From NCBI RefSeq assembly GCF_003664595.1, contig NZ_QXPZ01000005.1:1-33302 (forward strand): DNA of 33,302 nucleotides, written 5' to 3'. Of this stretch, positions 1 to 8,346 are shown piece after piece. The notes under the pieces are model-generated. The model worked only from the letters and a program-made list of their open reading frames with translations. It was not told the DNA's origin and searched no databases. Made by a program: the position numbers and the translations under genes. Position 1 is the stretch's first letter. Each line of letters begins with the position of its first letter. The stretch is from Atopobacter sp. AH10. GTDB taxonomy: Bacteria > Bacillota > Bacilli > Lactobacillales > Aerococcaceae.

Positions 1-97
1 ATTTACATGGCGTCTTTTTTTTTCACAATTGAGTGGCTAAGTTCATTCTAAAATCCACCAAAAATTAAATTACTCGAGTGAAGCCAAGGAATACTAT

Positions 98-2203
98 ATG
101 AATATGGGCTTCCTATTATTTTATGCGTATATTTTTAATATTTCAGATTTACATTTTGAAAACATTATCTCTTCTGGTAAAACGCCAATTTTAGTTGACG
201 TGGAGACACTATTTTCTACATCGCCATTTGAAATAATATCAGATAATTTAGCTACAAAAAAGATTACTCTAAAAAGTCGCTCTTCGGTACTTTCGTCTGG
301 TTTACTTCCTATATCTGAGGTGGGAAAAATATTTGGAGGAGATTTAAGTGGAATTCTTGGAGGGACATTAATTAATGAAGTTAAAATGGTTATTAATAAA
401 AATAGGGACGACATCAGAATTGAAAAAGTAGTGCAAGCTACACGGCATCGTGCACACCTGCCGTTCTTTAAATATCAAGGGCAGAAAGAATATTTAGTAG
501 CTACGAATTATGTAAATGACATCATCGAGGGTTTCAAGTTGATGAGTAATTTCTTCCTAAACCATGAGGAAGAAATTTTGGAAGTGTATCAGAAATATTC
601 AAATTTAAGGACACGGATATTGTTTAGAAATACGCATGAATATGACTTGGTTAGGCAGTTACTTATTTCTCCGGTGTATTCAAAAAAGCAAGATTTACTT
701 TTTAAAAAGATGGAGGATAAACTTAGCAACTATGACACTAGTAGATTATGTAAGTCTGAGTTTAGTCAATTACTCCATATGGATATTCCATCTTTTTATG
801 TTGAAGCGGATTCTATAATCGTTACTGATGGGTATTCGGATGTTTGGAAAATAAGGAAAGCGCCTTTATATTATGTTACTGAAAAACTTAATAAGCTAAC
901 TGAAGCAAAGGTAACTGAACAAGTTGAATTAATAAGATTTTCACTTCAAGCTGAGAGCGACTCTGAGAGTACAGAAATGCAAGATCTGTATAGAACATAT
1001 GATGACTTTAGGAATGAAGAAAATATCATGCTTAACTCTTTAAATAATCTTGTAGACAAGATACTTAATAACATGTACTTTGAAGCAGATGATGAAAGTA
1101 TTAATTGGATGACATTAAAAGTTAATGACCATAATAATTTTGAATTAGTTCCAATGGATAATTCAATTTATGATGGGATCTCGGGGATAGCAATTAGTTT
1201 AATTGAATCCTATTCTCTATTAGATAAAAAAAGAAAAGAACAAGTTTATAGATGTTTGTATCATTTATTCAATACACTTGTTGATGTGTATCAAAATGTT
1301 TTAGATACGAGCTACTATGTTGGGAAATTAGGGATATTATCCACTTTAGTAAGAATATCAAAAATCACAAAACAAGAAGTTCCGCGAAAATTGTTAACTA
1401 GTAAAGTTAGTTTGATTCAACAAGCTTTACACAATAGCTCAGCGGATTTTTTAACCGGATTTACGAGTTCGATACTTGCCTGTCAAGATGAAAAATTTTC
1501 AAAAGGATTTCTTCAAACTATGGTTAAACGCCTTGAAGATCTTAAAAAGGATGATAGTGATAATAATTATATTTACTGGGGGAAAGAAGAAAGTAATAAT
1601 GTTAGTTTAGCACATGGGAATTCGGGTATTGAAATATCATTATTATATTTAGCGGGGAAACTCAATAGTAGAGATGCTAAGGATATGTACGATGCTGCTA
1701 AAAAATTTGATGATAGGCAAAAATTAGACCAAGGATGGATAGATAAGAGGTTTTCGGATTCAAATGCTCAATGGTGTCATGGGGCGACAGGAGTATTAAT
1801 ATCAAGGTTAGCACAGTTAAAATTAAATAAGAAATTTAAAATTTTAAGCATCCAAGAAGAATCATTACTAGTAGATGATATCCAGCACGCGATAAAGCAA
1901 ATCCTCTCAGCAGGTCTTAATATGAATAATTTTACTTTATGTCACGGAGTTAGCGGAAATCTTTTAGCATTAACGTACTACAATAATTTGTATGGAGATA
2001 AAAGCAACCCCGATTTAGAAGGGATCATTAATTTGGAGTATAGAAAAATGCTTTCATTTGGAATTAAATATGGATGGATGTGTAGCTTTAATACTAATTT
2101 TGATTCTTATGGGTTAATGACTGGACTTGCAGGAATAGTTTACTCAGTAGCAAAATATTTGAAAAGTGACTCTTCGCTTGAAATTTTAACACCTGTATTT
2201 TGA
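98..2203 (+). CDS. lanM: Type II lanthionine synthetase LanM, 5' end missing or disrupted
   Basis: LanM enzymes dehydrate Ser/Thr of a lantibiotic precursor and then form thioether rings. Numbering from the ATG at 98, the kinase-like dehydratase residues D17, H19, N22 and D34 (SDLHFENI, LVDVETLF) and R173/T179 (RILFRNT) are present. They match the known active-site set of CylM with an offset of about 330, so about 330 N-terminal residues are absent. The C-terminal LanC-like cyclase is complete, with H506 (AHGNSG), zinc ligands C560 (WCHG) and C615/H616 (LCHG), and a closing GLMTGLAG. The frame stays open upstream to 41 and spells LanM-like YSSEAKEYY before the ATG, but a TAA lies at 38-40. 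There is no ribosome site before 98, so 98 is not a natural start. Either a frameshift or deletion lies near the window edge, or the sequence there is foreign. lanT follows after 13 bases. Family call sure; functionality doubtful. Confidence 0.85.
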   Translation: MNMGFLLFYAYIFNISDLHFENIISSGKTPILVDVETLFSTSPFEIISDNLATKKITLKSRSSVLSSGLLPISEVGKIFGGDLSGILGGTLINEVKMVINKNRDDIRIEKVVQATRHRAHLPFFKYQGQKEYLVATNYVNDIIEGFKLMSNFFLNHEEEILEVYQKYSNLRTRILFRNTHEYDLVRQLLISPVYSKKQDLLFKKMEDKLSNYDTSRLCKSEFSQLLHMDIPSFYVEADSIIVTDGYSDVWKIRKAPLYYVTEKLNKLTEAKVTEQVELIRFSLQAESDSESTEMQDLYRTYDDFRNEENIMLNSLNNLVDKILNNMYFEADDESINWMTLKVNDHNNFELVPMDNSIYDGISGIAISLIESYSLLDKKRKEQVYRCLYHLFNTLVDVYQNVLDTSYYVGKLGILSTLVRISKITKQEVPRKLLTSKVSLIQQALHNSSADFLTGFTSSILACQDEKFSKGFLQTMVKRLEDLKKDDSDNNYIYWGKEESNNVSLAHGNSGIEISLLYLAGKLNSRDAKDMYDAAKKFDDRQKLDQGWIDKRFSDSNAQWCHGATGVLISRLAQLKLNKKFKILSIQEESLLVDDIQHAIKQILSAGLNMNNFTLCHGVSGNLLALTYYNNLYGDKSNPDLEGIINLEYRKMLSFGIKYGWMCSFNTNFDSYGLMTGLAGIVYSVAKYLKSDSSLEILTPVF

Positions 2204-2216
2204 TAAATGAGGAAGA

Positions 2217-4298
2217 ATGATGAAGGTAATTTTACAAAATAATGATGAGGATTGTTTGCTTGCCTGTTATACAATGCTCTTAAATGATTTAGGATATAAA
2301 GTGCCTTTATACGAGGTCTATCAAAGAGATTCACTTCCCGCTGATGGCTTGAGTGTTTCTTATTTACGAACTCTAAATAAAAAATTTAATGTTGATATTA
2401 AGGCATATAAAGCTAATTTTGATGAAATTATGAGTCTATTACGTGCTAAAGGTAATAATAGAATGATCGCTCATTGGAATAATGATCATTTCGTCGTCCT
2501 AGAAAAAATAAACCAAAATTATATCAAAATTGTGGATCCGGCAATAGGAAAAATTAAATTTAGTAAAACTGAATTTTTAAACCACTATTCTGGGACGATT
2601 ATTACTGTGTATCCGACAGCTGATTTTCATCGTCAAAAAGTGAACACGCTATTTTTAAAATATTTAAAAAAAACACTTAATGTAAGATCCGGTGTTACTT
2701 TTTTATTTGCATTAATTTTGATTGAAATTAGCGTTTTGCTATTCTCTATTGTGATAAGAAATATGATGGCTGGAAATCTAAAATTAATATCGAGCCTGCT
2801 CTTATTTTTTACTATTATATTGTTACAAGTTGTTGGATGTTATATTAAGAATTTTTCGTTAGAGGAATATAATAGTGATTTCGATAAATCTTATACAAGT
2901 ATTTTATTTAAAAGATTACTAGATAAACCATTATTGTATTTTAGAAACCATACCAATGGAAGTGTTTCTGAAAAAATAAGTTTCAGAACGACAGTGAGAG
3001 ATAGTGTAGCATCAAGATTAATCCCTTCGATAGTAAGTCTAGTTTCATCATTTGTGATTTGTGTATATTTGTCCATGATTTCTTTTGGATTAACTATTTT
3101 ATTGCTTTCTATGATTTTAATATATTCTGTAATATCCCTTGTTTTATACCATAAGCAGAACGAATATAATCAATCTTATCTACAATACTTAATTGATTTT
3201 AATTCTGATTTTCAATCCGATTTAGCGTATATAGATTACATTAAAGTAATGAGAAATGAAAAAGGAACGGAAGAGAGATGGGTAAAAAACAATGATCGTT
3301 TGACAAGAAAATATTCACAAATTTTAAAAGTCGAAAATTTTGTTCAACTTATTGGAAGTATATTTAGCTATTTTAGTTTATCAGTTATTATTTTATTAGT
3401 GATCTATTATAATAAATTCTTCCATATTTCAATAGAAGATTTGGTTTTATTCCAAACAAGTACATCATTATTTATCTCTTCTATTGAACAGGTGAAAAAC
3501 TCAATTTTTGAAATAGCACGATTAGCTGTATATGCCGAAAAGCAGGGAGATATTCTCAAAGAAAATTTGCCTATACATGTTACTTTTGACTTAGAATCAA
3601 ACTATATAATTCAGACTGAGGATTTAAACTTTGCTTATGGAAATGAGCCCCTATATAAACCAGTTAATTTAAAAATAAGTCAAGGCGAAAAGGTAGCTAT
3701 TGTAGGTAAATCAGGCAGTGGTAAGTCGACGTTACTATTATTATTAGCTGGCGTGCTAAGGTATTCTGGTAAGTTAACATATAATAATGAACATCTAGAA
3801 AACTATATGGGAGTTGTCTTACAAAATATGACACTGAAAAAGGGAAGCGTTTTAGAAAATTTTGAATATGACTCTCCTGATATAACTAAGCTATACAGAA
3901 TACTTGTTGATACCACAGCAGATGAGGTTGTTGCTAAACTTCCAAATAAATTACAATCTAAATTGTTAAAACAGGGGAAGAATCTTTCGGGAGGTCAAAT
4001 CCAGAAATTACTCATTGCCAAATCACTATTGAAAGGTGAAAAAATAATTTTTTGGGATGAAGCTTTTAGTAATTTGGACGAAGTGAGTAAAGACAAGATT
4101 TATGAAAATGTTTTATTGGGAGATTTCTATAAGGATCAAACAATGTTAATTGTAAGTCATCATTTGGATATCGTGAAATATGTTGGCAGTGTTATCTTTA
4201 TTAATGATGAAACAGGGGAGGTCATCAAATCAACTCACGAGTATTTACAAAATAATAACTCGGAATATAAAAAATTTATTTCTAACAATGGTGTCTAG
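2217..4298 (+). CDS. lanT: Lantibiotic ABC transporter with C39 leader peptidase (LanT)
   Basis: This is a bifunctional exporter that cleaves the precursor leader, usually after a double glycine, and pumps the mature peptide out. The N-terminal C39 peptidase domain (about residues 1-140) has Cys13 (DEDCLLAC), His91 (NNDHFVVL) and Asp107 (VDPAIG), so the catalytic set is complete. Hydrophobic segments from about 150 to 420 form the membrane domain. The ATPase has Walker A GKSGSGKST (about 497), signature LSGGQ (590), a Walker B written IIFWDEAFSNLD instead of the usual LLLDEATSALD, and an H-loop (VSHH). The length of 693 residues is normal for LanT. A GAGGAAG ribosome site precedes two in-frame ATGs, 2217 and 2220; either could be used. 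It is co-transcribed with lanM and lanF. Confidence 0.93.
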   Translation: MMKVILQNNDEDCLLACYTMLLNDLGYKVPLYEVYQRDSLPADGLSVSYLRTLNKKFNVDIKAYKANFDEIMSLLRAKGNNRMIAHWNNDHFVVLEKINQNYIKIVDPAIGKIKFSKTEFLNHYSGTIITVYPTADFHRQKVNTLFLKYLKKTLNVRSGVTFLFALILIEISVLLFSIVIRNMMAGNLKLISSLLLFFTIILLQVVGCYIKNFSLEEYNSDFDKSYTSILFKRLLDKPLLYFRNHTNGSVSEKISFRTTVRDSVASRLIPSIVSLVSSFVICVYLSMISFGLTILLLSMILIYSVISLVLYHKQNEYNQSYLQYLIDFNSDFQSDLAYIDYIKVMRNEKGTEERWVKNNDRLTRKYSQILKVENFVQLIGSIFSYFSLSVIILLVIYYNKFFHISIEDLVLFQTSTSLFISSIEQVKNSIFEIARLAVYAEKQGDILKENLPIHVTFDLESNYIIQTEDLNFAYGNEPLYKPVNLKISQGEKVAIVGKSGSGKSTLLLLLAGVLRYSGKLTYNNEHLENYMGVVLQNMTLKKGSVLENFEYDSPDITKLYRILVDTTADEVVAKLPNKLQSKLLKQGKNLSGGQIQKLLIAKSLLKGEKIIFWDEAFSNLDEVSKDKIYENVLLGDFYKDQTMLIVSHHLDIVKYVGSVIFINDETGEVIKSTHEYLQNNNSEYKKFISNNGV

Positions 4299-4347
4299 TC
4301 ATCTAGTTTGGCAGGAAATATTTAAAACGAAAGGTGTGAAATTTCAA

Positions 4348-5256
4348 ATGACCGAAGTCATACAACTTAAAAAAGTGAAGAAAAATTTTAAAGGAGTACC
4401 ATCAGTCGATTTAGAAAGATTGACAGTTAGAAAAGGGGAAATTTATGGTTTCCTTGGCCCGAATGGTGCAGGAAAAACTACAACAATGAAGATGATACTT
4501 TCATTAATTGAACCTACTTCTGGTTCAATTGAAGTCATGAACACGCCAATTAACAAATCAAAAGATTACTTAAACTATATAGGATCAATGATTGAAGAAC
4601 CTTCATATTATCCGAATTTAACAGGTTTTGAAAATTTATTGGTTTTTCAGAAAATGTTAGGCTTCAAAAAAAAGAATATTTTAAAAACACTTGAAATGGT
4701 AGGTTTATCCGAAGAAAAAAACAGCAAAAAATTAGTAAAAGCATATTCTTTGGGTATGAAACAGCGCCTAGCTCTATCCTTTGCTTTAGTAAAAGAACCT
4801 CAAATATTATTATTAGATGAACCGACAAATGGATTAGATCCCTCTGGAATTCATGAAATTCGTGAATTGATTATTCATTTAGCTAAAGAAGAAGGGCTAA
4901 CCATTTTTATTTCTAGTCATATTTTATCTGAAATTGAGCAAATTGCTGATCGTGTTGGAATTATAAATCATGGGAGATTAGTCTATGAAGGAGAAATTGA
5001 AAAAATAAAAGCGAATAGTTGGGTAGAGCTTGAAGGGGAATTTGACATTGAAAAATTAAAAGCTCTTTTTGGTGATAGTTTTGGCAATAGAAAAATAGAG
5101 TATAGTTCAAAACTTATTAAAATTTGGAATATCAACAAGGAGCGAATTGCTAATATCATCTCTTCCTTGGTAGAACTAGACTTTCCTATTTTCCGGGTAG
5201 AACGTCGAAAAGAAAATCTTGAAGAGATATTTTTGGAGTTAACTAAGGAGCTATAG
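4348..5256 (+). CDS. lanF: Lantibiotic immunity ABC transporter ATP-binding protein (LanF)
   Basis: This is a BcrA/LanF-type ATPase that would power removal of the lantibiotic from the producer membrane. Walker A is GPNGAGKTTT (37-46), the Q-loop region is MIEEPSYYPNL, the signature is the short form YSLGMKQRL, Walker B is LLLDEPTNGLDP and the switch region is ISSHILSEIE. I chose the ATG at 4348 (302 residues) because the homologous part begins at MTEVIQLKKV and AAAGGTG lies just upstream; the open frame runs back to 4180 only inside lanT. It sits 49 bases after lanT and two bases before the first permease. Its C-terminal third (LFGDSFGNRK to LEEIFLELTKEL) is the usual tail of this family. 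Confidence 0.9.
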   Translation: MTEVIQLKKVKKNFKGVPSVDLERLTVRKGEIYGFLGPNGAGKTTTMKMILSLIEPTSGSIEVMNTPINKSKDYLNYIGSMIEEPSYYPNLTGFENLLVFQKMLGFKKKNILKTLEMVGLSEEKNSKKLVKAYSLGMKQRLALSFALVKEPQILLLDEPTNGLDPSGIHEIRELIIHLAKEEGLTIFISSHILSEIEQIADRVGIINHGRLVYEGEIEKIKANSWVELEGEFDIEKLKALFGDSFGNRKIEYSSKLIKIWNINKERIANIISSLVELDFPIFRVERRKENLEEIFLELTKEL

Positions 5257-5258
5257 AA

Positions 5259-6014
5259 ATGGTTAATGCACTACAAATAGAATTATTAAAAAGTCGTAGG
5301 ACTAAATCGTTTGTTATTACTATATGTCTTAGTATAATTGGATTTTTGTGGAATACAGTTAGTACTGTTAGTGAAATCAATTCGGCAAGTTATGACGGAG
5401 TTAGTGTACTATTTAATAATCAAACAATGCATAGCTTTTTTCTTCCCATAGCGATTAGTGTCTTTACTAGCCGTATTGTTTCGAATGAACTTGAAGGACA
5501 GACATTTAAGCTACAGGAAGCGAACGGGACAACATTGATTCAAATTTTTTACAGTAAATTAATTTTATCAATTGTTTTCTTTTGGCTATTGGCTATTTCA
5601 GAAACAGTTGCAACGAATGTATTTGCCATGGTTAATGGGACAAGTGTTCCTTTAACGATCTCTTTTCTTCAAATTTCAGGTCAAGTCTTGGCTAGTTTCA
5701 GTCTCATTTGCCTTTATTTAACTTTTGCAATGTTTACTGATAAACAAGGCTTATTGTTATCGTCGGGTTTTATCGGCGGATTTTTGGGTGTAATCCTAGC
5801 TCCCAAATCGACAAATTTGTGGACCTTCCCTATCCCTTGGCTCGGGGCATCTTATCTAGCTCCTTATAAATTTACTGTAATAAACAATTCAAGCTATTTT
5901 TATAAATTTGACCAATCAATATACATTAGACTTTTAATGTATCTAATGTACTGTTTGTTGTTATATCTTATGGTAAGAAGTATATTGTTGAAGGAAGAGA
6001 GGCGAGGCAAATGA
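5259..6014 (+). CDS. lanE: Lantibiotic immunity ABC permease (LanE)
   Basis: A 251-residue ABC-2 type permease with about six hydrophobic segments. It begins MVNALQIELLKSRRTKSF, the typical entry of LanE/MutE-type subunits: a short amphipathic start, then the first membrane helix. With LanF and the next gene it should form the LanFEG self-protection exporter. The start is set by AAGGAG at 5244-5249, inside the end of lanF. The stop overlaps the next start as ATGA, showing tight translational coupling. Assignment as LanE rather than LanG rests on gene order only. Confidence 0.82.
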   Translation: MVNALQIELLKSRRTKSFVITICLSIIGFLWNTVSTVSEINSASYDGVSVLFNNQTMHSFFLPIAISVFTSRIVSNELEGQTFKLQEANGTTLIQIFYSKLILSIVFFWLLAISETVATNVFAMVNGTSVPLTISFLQISGQVLASFSLICLYLTFAMFTDKQGLLLSSGFIGGFLGVILAPKSTNLWTFPIPWLGASYLAPYKFTVINNSSYFYKFDQSIYIRLLMYLMYCLLLYLMVRSILLKEERRGK

Positions 6015-6745
6015 GAGACTATATTTCAGCTGAATGGAAAAAGCTGAATAAAATGCAACTGTTAATCATTGGTGTTTTTTTTGTAGCATTATCAAGTTTT
6101 ATAGGCTTAGCTACCTATTTTGCTAATCAATCAGTTTTAATCGGTGGTACACAGGATAAAGTGATGTGGGGGCAACTAACTTTTTATTATAGTCAAATTC
6201 TCTATCCTCCTATGCTCGCAATTTTTATAGCAATATCTTTAATTCAAGAGTTTGAAAGAAAAAATTTGGAAATGTTATGTTCGAATGCGATATCTATCAA
6301 AAAGTTACTGATAAGCAAGCTAGTTACTGTTACTGTATTAGTTATTCCTATTCAATTCCTCCTACTAATTGTTTACATTGTAGCGTTAAAAGTAGCTAAT
6401 GTAGAGCGCTCTTCTTATGTACTATTAACCTTAAAATGGACACTTTTATCTATTTTGAGCTCTTTATCTATCTTATGCATACAAGCGTTCGCTTATGCTA
6501 AAACTAGAAGTTTTGGCCAGTCGATTGGTATTTCAGCTTTAGGCGCTATGGGCGGGTTCGTTTTATTGTTTTTAAATGAAAACTTAAATAAATTTTATCC
6601 ATATTCTCAATGTGTGATAGCGTTGAGAAGTCGGACTTTAGAAGATTTTTCATCATCGGAACTCGTTATCTTCGTATTTATTAACATTTTATTTAGTGTA
6701 TGTTTTTATAAATTAACGTGTTATGAACTAAGAAAAAGAGAATAA
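6011..6745 (+). CDS. lanG: Lantibiotic immunity ABC permease (LanG)
   Basis: A 244-residue permease with about six membrane segments and a start typical of the family (MRDYISAEWKKLNKMQLLI). It overlaps lanE by four bases (ATGA), with GAGGCGAGG upstream as ribosome site. It is the last gene of the lan block, matching the lanM-T-F-E-G order known for lacticin-481-type clusters. It probably pairs with LanE as the membrane part of the immunity transporter. Base composition is AT-rich like the rest of the block and unlike rnhC-mutS2 downstream. Confidence 0.82.
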   Translation: MRDYISAEWKKLNKMQLLIIGVFFVALSSFIGLATYFANQSVLIGGTQDKVMWGQLTFYYSQILYPPMLAIFIAISLIQEFERKNLEMLCSNAISIKKLLISKLVTVTVLVIPIQFLLLIVYIVALKVANVERSSYVLLTLKWTLLSILSSLSILCIQAFAYAKTRSFGQSIGISALGAMGGFVLLFLNENLNKFYPYSQCVIALRSRTLEDFSSSELVIFVFINILFSVCFYKLTCYELRKRE

Positions 6746-6833
6746 TGTCATTTATGTATCTGTCTTAAGTTAGTCTATTTAATTGGCATGTAAATTCTAA
6801 GCGATCGATAGCCAGGTACATTTAAAAGAATAT

Positions 6834-6873
6834 CCACTTCCTTTATTCTTAAAACAAGAATGGAAGGAGGTGG
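6834..6873 (+). promoter_or_regulatory. Hairpin that sequesters a strong ribosome binding site
   Basis: CCACTTCC (6834-6841) pairs with GGAGGTGG (6866-6873) with one G-U pair, and ATTCTT (6845-6850) pairs with AAGAAT (6856-6861) around a short AAAAC loop. The right arm contains the full Shine-Dalgarno stretch GGAAGGAGGTGG serving the small ORF at 6881. In RNA this would hide the ribosome site, an arrangement used in type I toxin messages and translational attenuators. Whether it is transcribed is not shown. Confidence 0.45.
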
Positions 6874-6880
6874 ATTTTTG

Positions 6881-6964
6881 ATGATAGAGTCCATACAATT
6901 GTGTAAAAAAAGCCCATTAAGCCTAAACTGGTCTAATGCTAATAGACGAAAAGAAATCAACTAG
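6881..6964 (+). CDS. Possible 27-residue peptide ORF after the lan cluster
   Basis: The ORF starts at ATG 6881 (MIESIQLCKKSPLSL...) seven bases after a very strong GGAAGGAGGTGG site; an in-frame ATG also exists at 6860. The peptide is polar with a basic end (NANRRKEIN), one Cys, and no membrane helix or double-glycine leader. So it is neither a convincing lanA nor a typical hydrophobic type I toxin. It may be a decayed remnant of a toxin or bacteriocin gene. I do not recognise it. The rest of the gap from 6746 to 7237 shows only the hairpin and the terminator noted separately. Confidence 0.25.
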   Translation: MIESIQLCKKSPLSLNWSNANRRKEIN

Positions 6965-7099
6965 AAGGTAAAAATGACCCAACTGCATTCTTCAGTGGAT
7001 CAAGGAAAATTCAAAACTTACTTAACGAATCAGTGGATAACAAGAGAAGGGATTTATATAAAAATCTCTGCCAGAAAAAGTATAAATGTTCTTAAGAAG

Positions 7100-7142
7100 C
7101 TGTCAAGGCTTGCTAGGCTATAGCACTTGACAGGACTTTTTT
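7100..7142 (+). terminator. Rho-independent terminator ending the lan-side transcription
   Basis: CTGTCAAG (7100-7107) and CTTGACAG (7126-7133) form a perfect eight-pair stem. The loop has a smaller internal stem, and GGAC then six T follow. On the reverse strand there is no T run, so it serves plus-strand transcripts (lanG or the small ORF), not rnhC. Confidence 0.75.
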
Positions 7143-7237
7143 AACATTTATTTGCTAGCTAGGTAAAGAATGAAGCAGTAGCTTGTACTAGAAATTTACA
7201 CAATTATATGGGCTTAACAGCTGAAGGTGTTAGTATT

Positions 7238-8161
7238 TTATCCCAAGAGTTTTTTGACTTTTTCGGTATTGGCAAAATGCATTTTGGTTAATTGATCTAA
7301 GATGCCTAGACCGTGTATTTGGGCTAATTTTGCTATATGGCTGTCAACTGCAGCTCCTGCTCCTGAAGGAAGAGCTACTCCATAGGTTTGACCCAATCGC
7401 TTAAGGCTTTTCAAAAAAGCTTCTCTAGCAATAATAGATGCACAGGCAACGGCTAGGTAGTGGTCTTCAGCTTTTACTTGACAAGTGAGGATAGATTTAT
7501 AAGCTGTTTGCTGTGGAGTGGCTAGGGACATAAATTTCTCTTGGGAAAGAAATTGATCGACAATGAGGCGATCCAAAGGCAAATGTTTGCTAAGAACTTT
7601 CTGATAAAGATCACTTAAAACGTGATGGTGACTTTTGGCGAGAATTTCATTGATATTTTGATTTAAATGCAGTTGATTATACTGGTGTGGTGTTATTTCG
7701 ATGCAGGAATATAAAAGGATTTCTCGAAGTTTAGGTGATAGTTGTAAAATGGTCTGATCTGATAACTTTTTAGAATCTTTAACACCTAATGAGATGACTT
7801 TTTCGCGTTGATCTTTTCCTAGATAGACAGCGCAAACAGTTAATGAACCCGTATAAGATCCTTTACCATTTTCGTCACTGCCGATGATAGATTGGGCTTG
7901 GTCAGATAAAAGAGACGAACTATGTTGAACTTGACTAGATGTTTTTTTGCTAGGAGTCTTCTCAAATACCGCTAAAGAATGAACAATAGTGTCTGGATCT
8001 TTCCCTTGAATAAGGACTTTGCCAGACTGATAAGCTGTGATGACATGACCCTTGTAACGCCCACGATAATGAGCGTATGGGATGGGTTTAGGATCGATGC
8101 ATAACATTTCTTTTAAGTCTTTTATCTGGTCATTGGTGAGTTGATAAGTAACGGATGGCAT
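7238..8161 (-). CDS. rnhC: Ribonuclease HIII
   Basis: RNase HIII removes RNA from RNA-DNA hybrids in the cytoplasm. The N-terminal TBP-like substrate-binding region (about 1-80) is followed by the RNase H fold. The acidic set is D96-E97 (GSDENGKG), D202 (IVDQF) and E232 (KAEDHYLAVA), the D-E-D-E arrangement of RNase HIII rather than HII. ASIIARE after it is the conserved helix. The motif usually written GxGDYFG is here GKGSYTG, an unusual substitution beside the active site. Its 307 residues are normal. The ATG at 8161 has only a weak ribosome site (GTAGG). It is transcribed away from zapA, which is its usual neighbour in Firmicutes. Confidence 0.95.
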   Translation of the reverse strand: MPSVTYQLTNDQIKDLKEMLCIDPKPIPYAHYRGRYKGHVITAYQSGKVLIQGKDPDTIVHSLAVFEKTPSKKTSSQVQHSSSLLSDQAQSIIGSDENGKGSYTGSLTVCAVYLGKDQREKVISLGVKDSKKLSDQTILQLSPKLREILLYSCIEITPHQYNQLHLNQNINEILAKSHHHVLSDLYQKVLSKHLPLDRLIVDQFLSQEKFMSLATPQQTAYKSILTCQVKAEDHYLAVACASIIAREAFLKSLKRLGQTYGVALPSGAGAAVDSHIAKLAQIHGLGILDQLTKMHFANTEKVKKLLG

Positions 8162-8293
8162 AGTGTAACCTACTTTCTGATGACATATTTTAGTGATAAG
8201 AAGCTATGTATTCTTTTCAACAAGTAGAAAATAAGGGGAAGAAGAAAAGTCTTTTTGCAGATTGAGTAAGGGGTCTTATAGCCAGTAGAAATG

Positions 8294-8302
8294 TGGTATG
8301 AT
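8294..8302 (+). promoter_or_regulatory. Extended -10 promoter for zapA-cvpA(-mutS2)
   Basis: TGGTATGAT is an extended -10 box (TG-n-TATGAT) 45 bases before the zapA start. No good -35 hexamer lies 17 bases upstream, which fits an extended -10 promoter. AGGAGG follows at the zapA ribosome site. Confidence 0.5.
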
Positions 8303-8346
8303 AAGATAATAATAGTGTAAGATATCGAAAACAGGAGGAGAAAATT

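Noticed and set aside
6775-6960. Minus-strand 61-codon frame behind lanG
   Set aside because: No ribosome site, no recognisable domain, and it runs antisense over the hairpin and small ORF that have better signals.
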